Counted from the stretch's first letter, positions 26,113-35,598 are shown. The stretch is 64,000 bases of DNA from Anaerolineae bacterium (GCA_022822545.1 JAJEBE010000056.1:40287-104286), one strand, 5' to 3'. The notes: generated by a model not told the origin, from the letters alone. Numbers and translations: made by a program.

Positions 26113-26916
26113 GTGCTTCCTTTGCGGCTTCGTCTGCTCGGCTTGTGGAATACATTCAAACCGCAATCGTATCGCCCGGTCATTCCCAGCCAGGTCGACC
26201 ATGAAGCCTTGGTCTCTGATATCGCCGATGCCTTGTGGCAGGCGCCAAAGCGCATCCGCAGTCTCTGGTCGGCCTATCAGGGACTGATGGCGCGCAAGGA
26301 CCACGTCGGCAAGCTGGGCCAGATTGGCACGACATCATCGGAGGAAGCCTTCGTGCTTCATTGCTTGCTCGACTTTGCGCGACCGGCCAATCTCATCGAA
26401 ATCGGGACTTATCATGGCGGCTCTACCCGACGCATTCTGGATAGCATCGAGGAGTTGCAACTTGATACCGCTGTCTTCACCTATGACATTGAGGATATGG
26501 TCCGCCATTTTCGACCGGATGAAGCGGAGCTAATCCTGCGCGATGTCAGCGGGCGGGTCGACGAGGAGATATTCGATCGTTACCCGCCCGGGATCATTTA
26601 TCTGGACGCGCATCCCTGGCAACTGCTGCAGGATGTGGCGCGGGCCGCGCTCAAGCGCGAGGATTGGATCCTGGCGATTCATGACTGTTCGCCGATATTA
26701 TGCAATCCCAGGATGACCATTCCCAAAGACGAACCGCGCCTGATCTCCGCGCGGACGGGACATTGGGAACGGCATGTGCTGGCCGATATATTCGGCGTTG
26801 AAGATCCGCTGGATGAGCGGCTGGACAAGCTGGAAACCGAAAGCCACAGTCTGCGCATATTCGGCAGTCAGCATGGATTGGCGCTGATCATGCCCAAAGT
26901 CTTGGTTCGCGCTTGA
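26113..26916 (+). CDS. Class I SAM-dependent methyltransferase-like protein
   Basis: A 267-residue protein with the Rossmann motif LIEIGTYHGGSTRRILDSIEE near 94-114, an acidic second strand (FTYDIEDM) and GIIYLDAHPWQLLQDVAR near 160, like the Methyltransf_24 and cephalosporin-hydroxylase-like group. GTG at 26113 is the likely start, with AAAGG upstream. The acceptor substrate is unknown. It is 31 bp from the following cupin gene and may be co-transcribed. Confidence 0.6.
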   Translation: MLPLRLRLLGLWNTFKPQSYRPVIPSQVDHEALVSDIADALWQAPKRIRSLWSAYQGLMARKDHVGKLGQIGTTSSEEAFVLHCLLDFARPANLIEIGTYHGGSTRRILDSIEELQLDTAVFTYDIEDMVRHFRPDEAELILRDVSGRVDEEIFDRYPPGIIYLDAHPWQLLQDVARAALKREDWILAIHDCSPILCNPRMTIPKDEPRLISARTGHWERHVLADIFGVEDPLDERLDKLETESHSLRIFGSQHGLALIMPKVLVRA

Positions 26917-26947
26917 CGATAGCAGCATAAGTCATACGAGGCAGTTG

Positions 26948-27358
26948 ATGTCCGAGTTCATTACTAAGCCGATACCGGCAGCCAAGCCAAGGAGCCGCCA
27001 GGTCATCCGCCCCTGGGGCAGCTTCAGGCAATATGCTAACAACGAAGAAGTCACCGTCAGCCTGATGACGGTCGCGCCCGGGCAGCGGCTCAGCCTGCAA
27101 GCGCATAGCGCCCGCGCCGAGCTTTGGATCGTGCTCGATGAAGGCGCGCTGATCCAGGTGGATGATGACATCATCGAACCGGAAGCCGGCGCCGAGATCT
27201 GGATTCCGGCCGGGGCCAAGCATCGCCTCAGCAGCCGCGGACCACAGGTGCGCGTCCTCGAGGTCGCTTTTGGCAACTGGCAGCAGGAAGATATCAAGCG
27301 CTACGATGATGATTACCAGCGGCCGGCCGCGGGCGAGCAGGCTCAGTCGGCTCGGTAA
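26948..27358 (+). CDS. Cupin protein of the mannose-6-phosphate isomerase/GDP-mannose pyrophosphorylase C-terminal type
   Basis: A 136-residue single cupin. It has the type II PMI opening RPWGSFRQYANNEEVTVSLM and the metal-site motif PGQRLSLQAHSARAELWIV, followed by IPAGAKHRLSS. The conserved His and Glu residues suggest an active metal site, probably sugar-phosphate isomerisation or binding. GAGG lies before the ATG. Its 3' end overlaps the convergent enolase-superfamily gene by 16 bp. Confidence 0.7.
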   Translation: MSEFITKPIPAAKPRSRQVIRPWGSFRQYANNEEVTVSLMTVAPGQRLSLQAHSARAELWIVLDEGALIQVDDDIIEPEAGAEIWIPAGAKHRLSSRGPQVRVLEVAFGNWQQEDIKRYDDDYQRPAAGEQAQSAR

Positions 27359-28470
27359 CGCGCCAGCGTCGCTTCATTCAAAGTGATGCCCAATCCAGGC
27401 TCTTCATTCGGTCGCAAGACGCCGTCGGCGAAGCGGATCAGCTCGCGCATGACTGTGTGCCGCAGCGGATTGAATAGCTGATTGTATTCGTAAATCAGGA
27501 AATTCGGCATAACCGCGCAAGCCGCAATAGCCGCCGTGATGCCGATGCCGGCGCCGACGCCATGGGGCGCGACAGTGATATTCTCGAGCATAGCCAGATC
27601 GGCGATTTTCATCATGCCCGTGATGCCGCCGCAGCGTGTGATATTCGGCATGATGATGTCAACCGCTTCCGCCTTGAGCAGATCGCGGAAAGCCACCCAA
27701 CTGCCCAGCCACTCGCCCGAGACCACCGGCAGATCTACCCGCCGCCGGATCCGCGCCAGGTCGTCGGGATACTCCGGATGAACCGGCTCCTCCAGCCAGT
27801 AGACGCCGAGGTTGACCAGGTCTTTCGCCAGCGCCACCGACTCGCTGACGGTGTAGGCGCCGTTGGCGTCGACGAGCAGCTTGACATCGGCACCGATGGC
27901 GTCGCGGACAGCTTCGACATGGGCGATATCGGTGCTGATGCCGCGGCCGATTTTGAGCTTGACAGCGCGGAAGCCCTGGGCGACGAACTCGCGGGCCTTC
28001 TCCGCTGAACCTTCCAGCGTCGCCATGTAGGGTATCGGGCTGGCATAACAGTCGACGGCATCGCGCGTGGCGCCGCCCAGCAGATTGGTCAGCGAGTCGC
28101 CGTAGATCTTGCCGCGCAAGTCCCAGAGCGCGATATCGACGCCGCTGATGGCCATGGGCGCGAAACGCATCTGCTCGTTCATGGCGGTCCACAGCGCCTG
28201 ATGGTGCCGCGGGTCGCGCCCCAGCAGCATGGGCGCGAGCACCTCGTTGATATGCGCCGCCGTACCGCGGGGACCGGGCCGTCCCATCGCTTCGCCGATG
28301 CCGAGCAAGCCCGCGTCCGTCTCGATGCGCACGATGACCGCGCCTTGGCCGAGGAGGGGGTTGTTCCTCATGCTGAAGGCGGGCAGGGAGAGCTCGGGCG
28401 GGACGTCGCCGTCGAAGGCGTCGGCGAATGAGGCGAAGAGGGGGATGGCTTCGACTTGGGTGATTTTCAA
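27343..28470 (-). CDS. Enolase-superfamily enzyme, mandelate racemase/muconate lactonizing type
   Basis: A 375-residue TIM-barrel enzyme that removes a proton next to a carboxylate. The catalytic pair is Lys171 and Lys173 (AVKLKIG). Metal ligands are Asp201 (VDANGAY), Glu227 or 228 (WLEEP) and Glu253 (SGEW), with His303 in VAPHGVGAG. This set suits a racemase, cycloisomerase or acid-sugar dehydratase. The start codon is TTG, 3 bp after the upstream dioxygenase stop, so translation is probably coupled. Substrate not identifiable. Confidence 0.85.
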   Translation of the reverse strand: MKITQVEAIPLFASFADAFDGDVPPELSLPAFSMRNNPLLGQGAVIVRIETDAGLLGIGEAMGRPGPRGTAAHINEVLAPMLLGRDPRHHQALWTAMNEQMRFAPMAISGVDIALWDLRGKIYGDSLTNLLGGATRDAVDCYASPIPYMATLEGSAEKAREFVAQGFRAVKLKIGRGISTDIAHVEAVRDAIGADVKLLVDANGAYTVSESVALAKDLVNLGVYWLEEPVHPEYPDDLARIRRRVDLPVVSGEWLGSWVAFRDLLKAEAVDIIMPNITRCGGITGMMKIADLAMLENITVAPHGVGAGIGITAAIAACAVMPNFLIYEYNQLFNPLRHTVMRELIRFADGVLRPNEEPGLGITLNEATLARYRAD

Positions 28471-28473
28471 GAT

Positions 28474-29268
28474 CTAACCCAAGACCGGATTCAAATGCGA
28501 TGCCGCCAGATCGCCCGTCGCCGTGCCGGGCAGCCAGCGGTCACGATCGCCGACCCGATTCTTGTTATCCAGTTCGCCGACCAGCGTACCGTCGGCATAA
28601 TAAATGACCGTCATCGCCGGGCGCATCCGGTCGGAGAAATTGGGCGGCGCCGAATGCAGGGTCCAGCCGCTGTGGAAGGTGGCCGCGCCCGCTTTCATGG
28701 CATCGGCTTGCGCCAGCCTGAAGCCCTTCCGCTCCACGAAGTCGCGCAACTGCGTCTCGGATTCGTCCGAGATGGGGATATCGCCCAGGTAACCTTCCAC
28801 ATGCGAGCCGGAGGCGAAACGCAGCGTACCCATATCGGCGCTGATATCGGCCAGCGTCATCCACATGGTGATCGTCTTGTCCGTGGCCAGCGGCCAATAA
28901 TGCTGATCCTGATGCCAGGGGGTGATGCCGCCGCCGGCTTCTTTGAAGAGGGCCTGATCGTGATAGAGGCGCACGCGTTCGATGCCCATCAGCCGCGCGG
29001 CGATGCCGGCGAAGCGCTTCGCCATCACGTATTCCTTGACCACGTCGCTGTATTCCCAGAGATTCGTCGTCTGCAAGAAGGCCATGCCATAGGTGTCGCG
29101 GTCTTCCAGCGCGCGCGTCTCCGTGTTGCGCTCGGCGACCGTCTGCACGATGGCGTCGTGGTAGGGCGGAATGTACTCGGCCGGCAGGACATGGTCGAGC
29201 AGGATGTGCCCGTCTTGTTGATACTGCGCTGCCTGCTCGTCGCTGATTGGATAGTTGGAATCCAACAT
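28474..29268 (-). CDS. Phytanoyl-CoA dioxygenase (PhyH) family oxygenase, copy 1
   Basis: A 264-residue Fe(II)/2-oxoglutarate oxygenase. The metal motif is His119-x-Asp121 (PWHQDQHYWP), with the distal His205 (GWTLHSAPPN) and an oxoglutarate-binding Arg near 214-216. Members hydroxylate small acids, lipids, ectoine and halogenated or secondary metabolites. GAGG precedes the ATG. It is coupled to the enolase-superfamily gene, so the two may act in one pathway, for example hydroxylation followed by dehydration of an acid. Confidence 0.87.
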   Translation of the reverse strand: MLDSNYPISDEQAAQYQQDGHILLDHVLPAEYIPPYHDAIVQTVAERNTETRALEDRDTYGMAFLQTTNLWEYSDVVKEYVMAKRFAGIAARLMGIERVRLYHDQALFKEAGGGITPWHQDQHYWPLATDKTITMWMTLADISADMGTLRFASGSHVEGYLGDIPISDESETQLRDFVERKGFRLAQADAMKAGAATFHSGWTLHSAPPNFSDRMRPAMTVIYYADGTLVGELDNKNRVGDRDRWLPGTATGDLAASHLNPVLG

Positions 29269-29340
29269 TTTGTGTTTCCTCTAACCAGAATTAATTGCTC
29301 AGTAGCGCCAAGTATATGAAGCGAAAATCAGAAGTCTGGC

Positions 29341-29412
29341 CGTAGGGGCGACCTATCAGGTCGCCCGCTCTGTAGGTCGGGTTTTCGGGCGACTTATTAA
29401 GTCGCCCCTACA
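29341..29412. repeat. Two family A hairpins facing each other
   Basis: GTAGG then GGGCGACCT ATC AGGTCGCCC at 29346-29366 and GGGCGACTT ATT AAGTCGCCC at 29387-29407 then CTACA. Their outer ends are inverted relative to each other. The stems use different paired triplets (CCT/AGG and CTT/AAG). Confidence 0.85.
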
Positions 29413-29479
29413 AGCTGACTTCATTTGCGATTTCTCACGACAAATTTGCTACTATTTCTGTGCCTTCATGGCAAAAATA

Positions 29480-30514
29480 TCAGTGATCGTGGTCGACATC
29501 TTCATGCGGCACGAGGACCATGAAGCCGAATTCATCGCCCATCATCGATTTCACGCGGTTGTCGTCAAAGCGTTCGCCGTAGAGCTCGGGCGCATTGGCG
29601 GCGCAAAGGTTGCCGAATTTAGGCTGGGCGTAGGGCAGGTGGGTGGCGCCGCGGGCCAGGATATGCAGATCGTTGCGCATGGCGTTGGCTTCGGCGTCTT
29701 CGTATTGCGCTCGGTTGCCGCCGTGATCCCAGGGCACCCGCGAGCGGGCGTTGCAATAATGGCTGACGAAGGCGCGCCGCGAGTGCTGCGACATGTTTTG
29801 ATGCGAGCGATGGAAGACATGGCCGCCGAAGAAGACGACATCGCCCGGCTCGGCTTCCACCTTGACCTCCTTGCCATATTGCAGGGCGATCCGCGCCAGC
29901 GTATTCCGCTCGACATCGGGATGGCTGGCGCTTTTGATCGATTCGATATCGCTGAGGATGGTATCGCCCTGCTGGGTCACGCCATCGCAATCGGGATAGA
30001 TCGGCTCGTGCTGGGAGCCGGGCGTCATCCAGAGGCAGCCGTTCTCCTCATCGGCCGGGTCAATCGCCAGCCAGGCGCCGATCAGCGTATCGGGCTGGGT
30101 GGGGATGTAATAAGAATCCTGATGGAAGCCTTGGCCCGCTTGGCCCGGCTGCTTAAAAAAGAGCATCGTTTGCAGCGCCAGGACATCGGGTCCGATCAGC
30201 GCTTCCAGCACATCGACAATGCGGGGATGCAGCAGGAAGCGCTCCGCCAACTCCAGCGCGCGGTGCGGCATGTGGATGCGCTCGTAATAGACGCGGCGCT
30301 CGGCTTCGCTAAGGTGTGCGGGTGGCGCTGGTATGCCCGGCATCGTCGTCTTGCCGGCAATCATGTCGTCGGTGAATTGGGCCAGTTCCGCCACTTCGTC
30401 GGGCGCGACCAAGCCTTTGATATGCAAGAATCCGTCGCGGCGAAAGGCTTTGTAATCGTCGACGCGCACTTGATACTGTTCGTGTTCACGCGTGAAATTG
30501 CCTGCCAATACCAT
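29480..30514 (-). CDS. Phytanoyl-CoA dioxygenase (PhyH) family oxygenase, copy 2
   Basis: A 344-residue oxygenase with the iron motif His131-x-Asp133 (GFHQDSYYIP), a distal His near 235-238 (GGHVFHRSHQN) and Arg246. It is longer than copy 1, with an extension after the core that ends in EDVDHDH. The unusual histidine- and aspartate-rich tail may bind metal. AAGAGAA precedes the ATG. It is not close to copy 1 in sequence, so functions probably differ. Confidence 0.85.
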   Translation of the reverse strand: MVLAGNFTREHEQYQVRVDDYKAFRRDGFLHIKGLVAPDEVAELAQFTDDMIAGKTTMPGIPAPPAHLSEAERRVYYERIHMPHRALELAERFLLHPRIVDVLEALIGPDVLALQTMLFFKQPGQAGQGFHQDSYYIPTQPDTLIGAWLAIDPADEENGCLWMTPGSQHEPIYPDCDGVTQQGDTILSDIESIKSASHPDVERNTLARIALQYGKEVKVEAEPGDVVFFGGHVFHRSHQNMSQHSRRAFVSHYCNARSRVPWDHGGNRAQYEDAEANAMRNDLHILARGATHLPYAQPKFGNLCAANAPELYGERFDDNRVKSMMGDEFGFMVLVPHEDVDHDH

Positions 30515-30588
30515 TTCTCTTGCCTCTGCAATCTAGGCTGCTCGCGCGGCCGACTTCCGAACTGTTTACACTATATCGCAATACTTTA

Positions 30589-30682
30589 ACCACAAAGACG
30601 TAAAGACACAAAGGGCACAAAGAAATTTTCTTAAAGACTCTGTGTACTCGGTGGCGAAGAATGATTTGAGGCGATTGCCTTG
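30589..30682 (+). repeat. Family B element with both arms and tail
   Basis: ACCACAAAGACGTAAAGACAC at the left and CTCTGTGTACTCGGTGG ending at 30654 form imperfect inverted arms. The tail GAAGAATGATTTGAGGCGATTG continues to about 30678. It lies 85 bp upstream of the aldo/keto reductase ATG, matching the layout at 11564. Confidence 0.65.
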
Positions 30683-30764
30683 GCGCGCAGATGCTTTGGT
30701 TTTTGGAATTTATGGCAAGTCGGTATACTAGCGGCAGTCCGCGAGTGACGAGGAGGAACAGGAA

Positions 30765-31805
30765 ATGGAACAGCGAAGCTTCGGCAATACCGACTTGACT
30801 TGCTCGGCTATCGGCTTCGGCACCTGGGAAATGGGCACGACGCAATATGGCGAGATCGATATTGACGATGCCGTGCGGGCGGTGCATATGGCGATTGACC
30901 ACGGCATCACGCTTTTTGATACGGCCGAAGTTTACGGTCCATTTACGTCGGAGGAATTGCTGGCGCGGGGTTTGGGGGAGCGGCGCAAGGATGTGGTCGT
31001 GGTCACCAAAGTGGGCTTCGTATTTCATGATGATCCCACAGTCCGCGGCAACGACGCCATCGTCGGGCGCGATGCTTCGGCCGCGCATATAACGGCGCAC
31101 ACGGAGGGCTGCCTCCGACGTCTCAATACGGACTATATTGATCTCATGCTCATCCATTGGCCCGATCTCAAGACGCCGCACGATGAAACCATGGCGGCGC
31201 TGGAAGCGATGAAAGCGGCGGGCAAGATCCGGCATTATGGCGTCTCGAATTATGATGTGCCCATGATGGAAGAATGTCAGAAGCATGGCAGCTTGGCGGC
31301 CAATCAGGTGGGCTACCATTTGTTTGACCGGCGGATGGAAGCGGCGGTCTTGCCCTACTGCTTGAGAGAGGGAATCGGCTTCATGGCATACGGCAGTCTC
31401 GGCTTCGGTCTGCTCACGGGCGCATTTACTCCGGAGACAGAATTTGTCGAGTGGGATTGGCGGAGTGAGGGCGGGGCATTCGGTTTGCCCTTATTCGAGC
31501 GCGAGAATTTCCTCAAGGAGTTGCGGGTGGTGGAGCGGCTCAAATCGATAGCGGCGCGCCATGACAAGTCGGTTGCGCAGTTGGCGCTGGCTTGGGTGCT
31601 TGGACATCCGGCGGTGACGGTCGCGCTGGCGGGCATGCGCAACGAGTTTGAACTGCGCGAGAATGTGGCGGCGGCGGATTGGCGTTTGACAGAAGCGGAG
31701 CGCGCGGAAATCGATCGAATCTTCGCGGAGGAGGATGTGCCGACTTATGCCACCGCGCCACAACGGACGGATGTCGAAAATCTGCGCGTTGACCTGGATG
31801 ATTAG
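30765..31805 (+). CDS. Aldo/keto reductase
   Basis: A 346-residue NADPH-dependent oxidoreductase with the tetrad Asp52, Tyr57 (FDTAEVYG), Lys82 (VVTKVGF) and His131 (LIHWPD). It begins MEQRSFGNTDLTCSAIGFGT, the common N-terminus of this family, and its length suits the YajO/Tas-like class. GAGGAGGAA precedes the ATG. The substrate is probably a sugar or small carbonyl, but nothing here fixes it. Confidence 0.88.
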   Translation: MEQRSFGNTDLTCSAIGFGTWEMGTTQYGEIDIDDAVRAVHMAIDHGITLFDTAEVYGPFTSEELLARGLGERRKDVVVVTKVGFVFHDDPTVRGNDAIVGRDASAAHITAHTEGCLRRLNTDYIDLMLIHWPDLKTPHDETMAALEAMKAAGKIRHYGVSNYDVPMMEECQKHGSLAANQVGYHLFDRRMEAAVLPYCLREGIGFMAYGSLGFGLLTGAFTPETEFVEWDWRSEGGAFGLPLFERENFLKELRVVERLKSIAARHDKSVAQLALAWVLGHPAVTVALAGMRNEFELRENVAAADWRLTEAERAEIDRIFAEEDVPTYATAPQRTDVENLRVDLDD

Positions 31806-31826
31806 TAGTGAGCCAATGACCTAGGC

Positions 31827-32999
31827 TTAGCCCTCTTTTAAGCCGGCCGGAGCGAGTTCGCCGATGGAGCGCTCCAGTTCTGTCCCGGCCCTCACCGCGT
31901 CGTCTTGCTCGACCGGCTCGGGATTGGCGGTCGGCGGCAGGGGCGTGTCGTACTCATAATCCGGCTCGGCTTTTTGTCGCTCCCAGACCATACGCATCTC
32001 GCGCCAGGCGCCGATCAAGGTGCGGGGCACAGGCATGTCGTCCTTGATCTCGCCGTACAATGTCGCCAGGTTGTAGCAGGGCACGCCGGCGTACATGTGG
32101 TGCTCAATATGCCAGTTCATCCGCCAGTAGAGAAAGGAAAAGAGCGGATTCAACTTGACTGAGCGGGTGTTTTTGCGGAAGTCCCGGCTGTGGTTGCGCA
32201 GGCCGCAGTGCTGCGTCAAGCCGACAAAGTAGGACAGCCAATTGCCGATGAAGACGGCGAGCGTGAAAATCAGCGGCAGGACCCATAGACCGCTGGCGAG
32301 GCCGATGATGACGACGCCGCCATGAAAGGCGAGCAGCAGGCGCGACCATATGATCGAGCGTCTATGCTGGTCGGGCTGATCGCGGTGCAAGGCGCGATAC
32401 CATTCGTTGATCGGGGCGCGCTCGTCCGCCGGCACCAAACCGACCGCGCCCAGAGCCGTGATGATCACGGTCGAGATGAGGCCGCCCTTGCCGAAGGTGC
32501 GCCCGCGCTGCGTGAGCAGGTTCACGGTGAAGAGTTGCAGCATAAAGGTCGACGCCAGCGATGGCGCCAGCGGCAGCAGATTCTCGCGATCGCCCTCCGG
32601 GTGCAGGGTATAGCGGTGGTGGTAGGTATGGCTGCTGGCGTAATCGAAGGGGTCCCACCAGCCGAACAAGCTGAAGAGATACAAGAAGAACTTGTTGAAC
32701 CACTTGGTTTTGAAGACGGTGCCGTGGCCCAGCTCATGCGGGGCGGTGCCGGTGAAGAAGCTGGTCACTGTGCCATGAAAGAAGAGCGCAATCAGGAAAG
32801 GCAGCCAGAGCTCGTTCCGCCAAAAAGCGAAGACCAGCGCGCCGGTAAGGATGAAAAGCCCGAAGTGCCCGCCGGCTTGAAACCAGCCTTGGGCGTCGCT
32901 GCGGCGGGATAACTCGCGCAGCACACCGGGTGGCGTCGGGCAGCGATACCAATCGACGCGCAAGGTTTTTCGAACTTCGGAAAGCTCTTGATATGCCAT
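31827..32999 (-). CDS. Membrane fatty acid desaturase
   Basis: A 390-residue di-iron desaturase. The histidine boxes are HELGH at 88-92, HTYHH at 124-128 and HIEHH at 297-301, with further His in TQHCGLRNH near 264-270. Hydrophobic segments lie around 47-60, 66-83, 102-117, 172-190 and 225-258. Acyl-lipid or alkane-type substrates are both possible. It follows the PhyH gene at 33038 on the same strand, so the two may be co-transcribed. Confidence 0.87.
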   Translation of the reverse strand: MAYQELSEVRKTLRVDWYRCPTPPGVLRELSRRSDAQGWFQAGGHFGLFILTGALVFAFWRNELWLPFLIALFFHGTVTSFFTGTAPHELGHGTVFKTKWFNKFFLYLFSLFGWWDPFDYASSHTYHHRYTLHPEGDRENLLPLAPSLASTFMLQLFTVNLLTQRGRTFGKGGLISTVIITALGAVGLVPADERAPINEWYRALHRDQPDQHRRSIIWSRLLLAFHGGVVIIGLASGLWVLPLIFTLAVFIGNWLSYFVGLTQHCGLRNHSRDFRKNTRSVKLNPLFSFLYWRMNWHIEHHMYAGVPCYNLATLYGEIKDDMPVPRTLIGAWREMRMVWERQKAEPDYEYDTPLPPTANPEPVEQDDAVRAGTELERSIGELAPAGLKEG

Positions 33000-33037
33000 C
33001 GTCGATACTCTCTCTGCCGCTTTCGCCGGGGCCGGGC

Positions 33038-34087
33038 TTAGCGCTCGGCCGCCAGCCCCAACTCCTCCAAGACCGCGACCGCTTCGTCCAGATCAACCCG
33101 GTCTTTGTTGTTCTTGACCGCGCGCTGGAGCATGTAGATGGCGTCTTGGTCGCCGCCGCGCGCCATATCGAGGGCCTCGGCGAAGCCTTTTTGACTGAAG
33201 CTCAAGTCCCGCTCCACCACCGGATTGTCGTAGGTTGTCCAATAGTATTTCAGATCGTCCGCTCCCCAGCCCGGGTAGATATCGTCCCAACTCAGCCGGC
33301 TCGGCCCGTGGGGCTCCAGCATGTGCTCGGCGATCTCTTCGCCGACCTTCAGGTAGCGATTATCCAGCGAGAGCCGCAGCCGGTCTTCGGTGTAATTAGG
33401 CAGGGCTTTGTGGATAGTCAGCGCGGGGAAGAAAAGCGCATCGCCCATATCATAGTCGGTGGAATGCCAGACCGGGTCGACATCGTCATGCTCGGTCTCG
33501 TCCACGATCAAGCCGCCGGCGCCCAGAGAGAAATGGTGCTCGAGGATGCGGTCGACCTTGTGCGACTCGGGGATGACGGCCAAACCGCCCAGCTCCAGCG
33601 GACAATCCCCCACCGGGGCCCAACAGGTCAAGGTGTTCCAACTGCCTTGAAAATGCACATAATCCTGATGCGTCGGCGTTGTGTGCTCGGTATATTTGGG
33701 GAACCAGATCCGCGCCACCTTTTGCGGATGCGGCATGACGGGACCGCCGAGTATGGAAGCCACCATGTCGGTGACCTCGGGCCAATGCGCCGAGCGGTGG
33801 AAATTCTCCAGCTTGTAGACTTGGGCGTAGCCGGTGCTGTATTCGTTATCGCCTTCGGTATAACGCATGTTGATATCGGCGATGCCGTCGAGGGGATCCG
33901 TGCCGGCGATCAGCCAGCCGGCGTCTTGAATCGCGCTCATCATTTCCCGCCGCAGGTCGCGCAGTTTGTCGGCGTCCATGAGCCCTTTGAAGAAGAGATA
34001 GCCTTCATCGGCGATCCGCCGCCGCAATTCGGCCGGGTCATTCATCGCGTCATTGGAAACACGCAGTTCTTTAATCTCGTCAGACAT
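33038..34087 (-). CDS. Phytanoyl-CoA dioxygenase (PhyH) family oxygenase, copy 3
   Basis: A 349-residue oxygenase with His140-x-Asp142 (PTHQDYVHF), distal His226 (PALTIHKALPN) and Arg238 (RLRLSLDNRY). The C-terminal 80 residues lie beyond the usual core. GGAGAG lies about 11 bases before the ATG. It is divergent from the sugar-binding-protein gene at 34255 and upstream of the desaturase, so a role in lipid or secondary-metabolite oxidation is possible. Confidence 0.86.
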   Translation of the reverse strand: MSDEIKELRVSNDAMNDPAELRRRIADEGYLFFKGLMDADKLRDLRREMMSAIQDAGWLIAGTDPLDGIADINMRYTEGDNEYSTGYAQVYKLENFHRSAHWPEVTDMVASILGGPVMPHPQKVARIWFPKYTEHTTPTHQDYVHFQGSWNTLTCWAPVGDCPLELGGLAVIPESHKVDRILEHHFSLGAGGLIVDETEHDDVDPVWHSTDYDMGDALFFPALTIHKALPNYTEDRLRLSLDNRYLKVGEEIAEHMLEPHGPSRLSWDDIYPGWGADDLKYYWTTYDNPVVERDLSFSQKGFAEALDMARGGDQDAIYMLQRAVKNNKDRVDLDEAVAVLEELGLAAER

Positions 34088-34254
34088 TGTTAAGTACTCT
34101 CCAAGTTCAGGCTACGCTTGCCAATATTCTATCCATTAACTGTCCACATTTCACCCTTAACCTGCGCATACGCAATTTGTTGCAAGAATTTCACATGATT
34201 GGATACAATTCAGGTTGTCAGAAAGACGCTAGTATGTTTCAGGAGGATATAGAG

Positions 34255-35598
34255 ATGTTACGCAGATTGCTTTTTGCATTTGTCTTGCTGCTGCTCTTGA
34301 GTTCGGTCGCCGGCATTGCCTTGGCTCAAGACGCTGTCAGCATCACCGTCCGTTGTAAAGCCAGCCCACCGGAAGAAGATTGGCGCTGCAACAGCTTCGC
34401 GGTAGTCGAAGAGGAAGTGGAAGCCGAGTTGGGCATCGAGATTGACTTGAATCTGATTCAAGACAATGCGGGCTGGGGCGATTACAAGAATGAATTCGTC
34501 TTGGCATCGGAAGCCGGTGAAGCGCCGGATATCATCCTTTCCGGTCACGAAGACATCGGCGCCTGGGCGCCCGCTGGCTTCATCATCCCGCTGGATGATG
34601 TGATCGGCATGCACAGCCAATTTGACGATATCGTGCCGTCGCTGTGGGATTCGCATGGCTACGCGGGCCAGATTTGGGGCATCCCGCAAGACGCCGAAGC
34701 GCGGCCGATCTTCTACAGCAAGCTGCTGCTGCGCGATTTGGGCTGGAGCGAAGAAGATATTGAGTCCTTGCCCGACCGCGTCGCCGCTGGCGAATGGACA
34801 TTCGCTGACATGCTGGCGACGGCTGAAGCCGCCATCGATGAAGGCATCGTCGATGAAGGCAATGGCTGGTGGCATCGCCCGAGCAACGGTCCGGACTTCC
34901 TGTACTACTACTACGGGCATGGCGGCGAAGTCCTGGATATGGAAGGCAACCTGGTTGTTGACAGCGAAGCGCTGGTAGCCACTTATGAATTGCTGGGCGG
35001 CGCTGTCGCCTCCGGCGTGCTGCGCTCCGATGTGATCGGGTTGGACTGGAACGAGGTCTGGCATCCGACGGTGGCGCAGGCCGATACTGTGCTCTTCGCC
35101 GCTGGCGGCACCTGGAACTGGCCGAATTGGTCGATCAATTATGTGGCCGACAAGGGCGGGGACGAGTTCCTCTTCGAGAATATCGGCTTGACGCTGATCC
35201 CGGCGATGGCTACGGGCAATGCGATCACGCTGACGCATCCGTTGACGTATATGATCAGCAGCGGCAGCGAGAATCCGGATGTGGCGCTTGAACTGATTGC
35301 GGCCATCACCACGCCCGAGCACAACAACAAGCATGCGATCGACAGCTTCCACCTGGGCATTCTCAACGCGCAACTGCAATCCGAGGCTTATGCCAACAAC
35401 CGTTTGCTGAGCAGCGCGCATTACATGCTCGATCACACGACGGCGCTGCCCAACCATCCCGGTTGGAACGCCTGGTCGAATGCTTACTTCCTCGGCATTC
35501 AGGCGGTGGAAACGGGCGAAGCTGATGCGGCCGGCGCGGCTGATATCGCTATCGCGCAGATGCAGAATGAATTGGGAGATGGCATCACCGTTCGTTAA
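34255..35598 (+). CDS. Family 1 extracellular solute-binding protein (sugar/glycerophosphodiester type)
   Basis: A 447-residue exported binding protein. Signal peptide MLRRLLFAFVLLLLLSSVAGIALAQ precedes the domain-1 features VEAELGIEIDLNLIQ and EAPDIILSGHED. Length and layout fit MalE/UgpB-type proteins. AGGAGG lies before the ATG at 34255; upstream in-frame ATGs have no such site. The following permeases, ATPase and GDPD gene point to glycerophosphodiester or oligosaccharide uptake. The ligand is not settled. Confidence 0.87.
   Translation: MLRRLLFAFVLLLLLSSVAGIALAQDAVSITVRCKASPPEEDWRCNSFAVVEEEVEAELGIEIDLNLIQDNAGWGDYKNEFVLASEAGEAPDIILSGHEDIGAWAPAGFIIPLDDVIGMHSQFDDIVPSLWDSHGYAGQIWGIPQDAEARPIFYSKLLLRDLGWSEEDIESLPDRVAAGEWTFADMLATAEAAIDEGIVDEGNGWWHRPSNGPDFLYYYYGHGGEVLDMEGNLVVDSEALVATYELLGGAVASGVLRSDVIGLDWNEVWHPTVAQADTVLFAAGGTWNWPNWSINYVADKGGDEFLFENIGLTLIPAMATGNAITLTHPLTYMISSGSENPDVALELIAAITTPEHNNKHAIDSFHLGILNAQLQSEAYANNRLLSSAHYMLDHTTALPNHPGWNAWSNAYFLGIQAVETGEADAAGAADIAIAQMQNELGDGITVR

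Noticed and set aside
28484..29319. Long plus-strand open frame opposite the PhyH gene
   Set aside because: The minus-strand gene has clear oxygenase motifs; the opposite frame is an artefact of high GC and codon bias.
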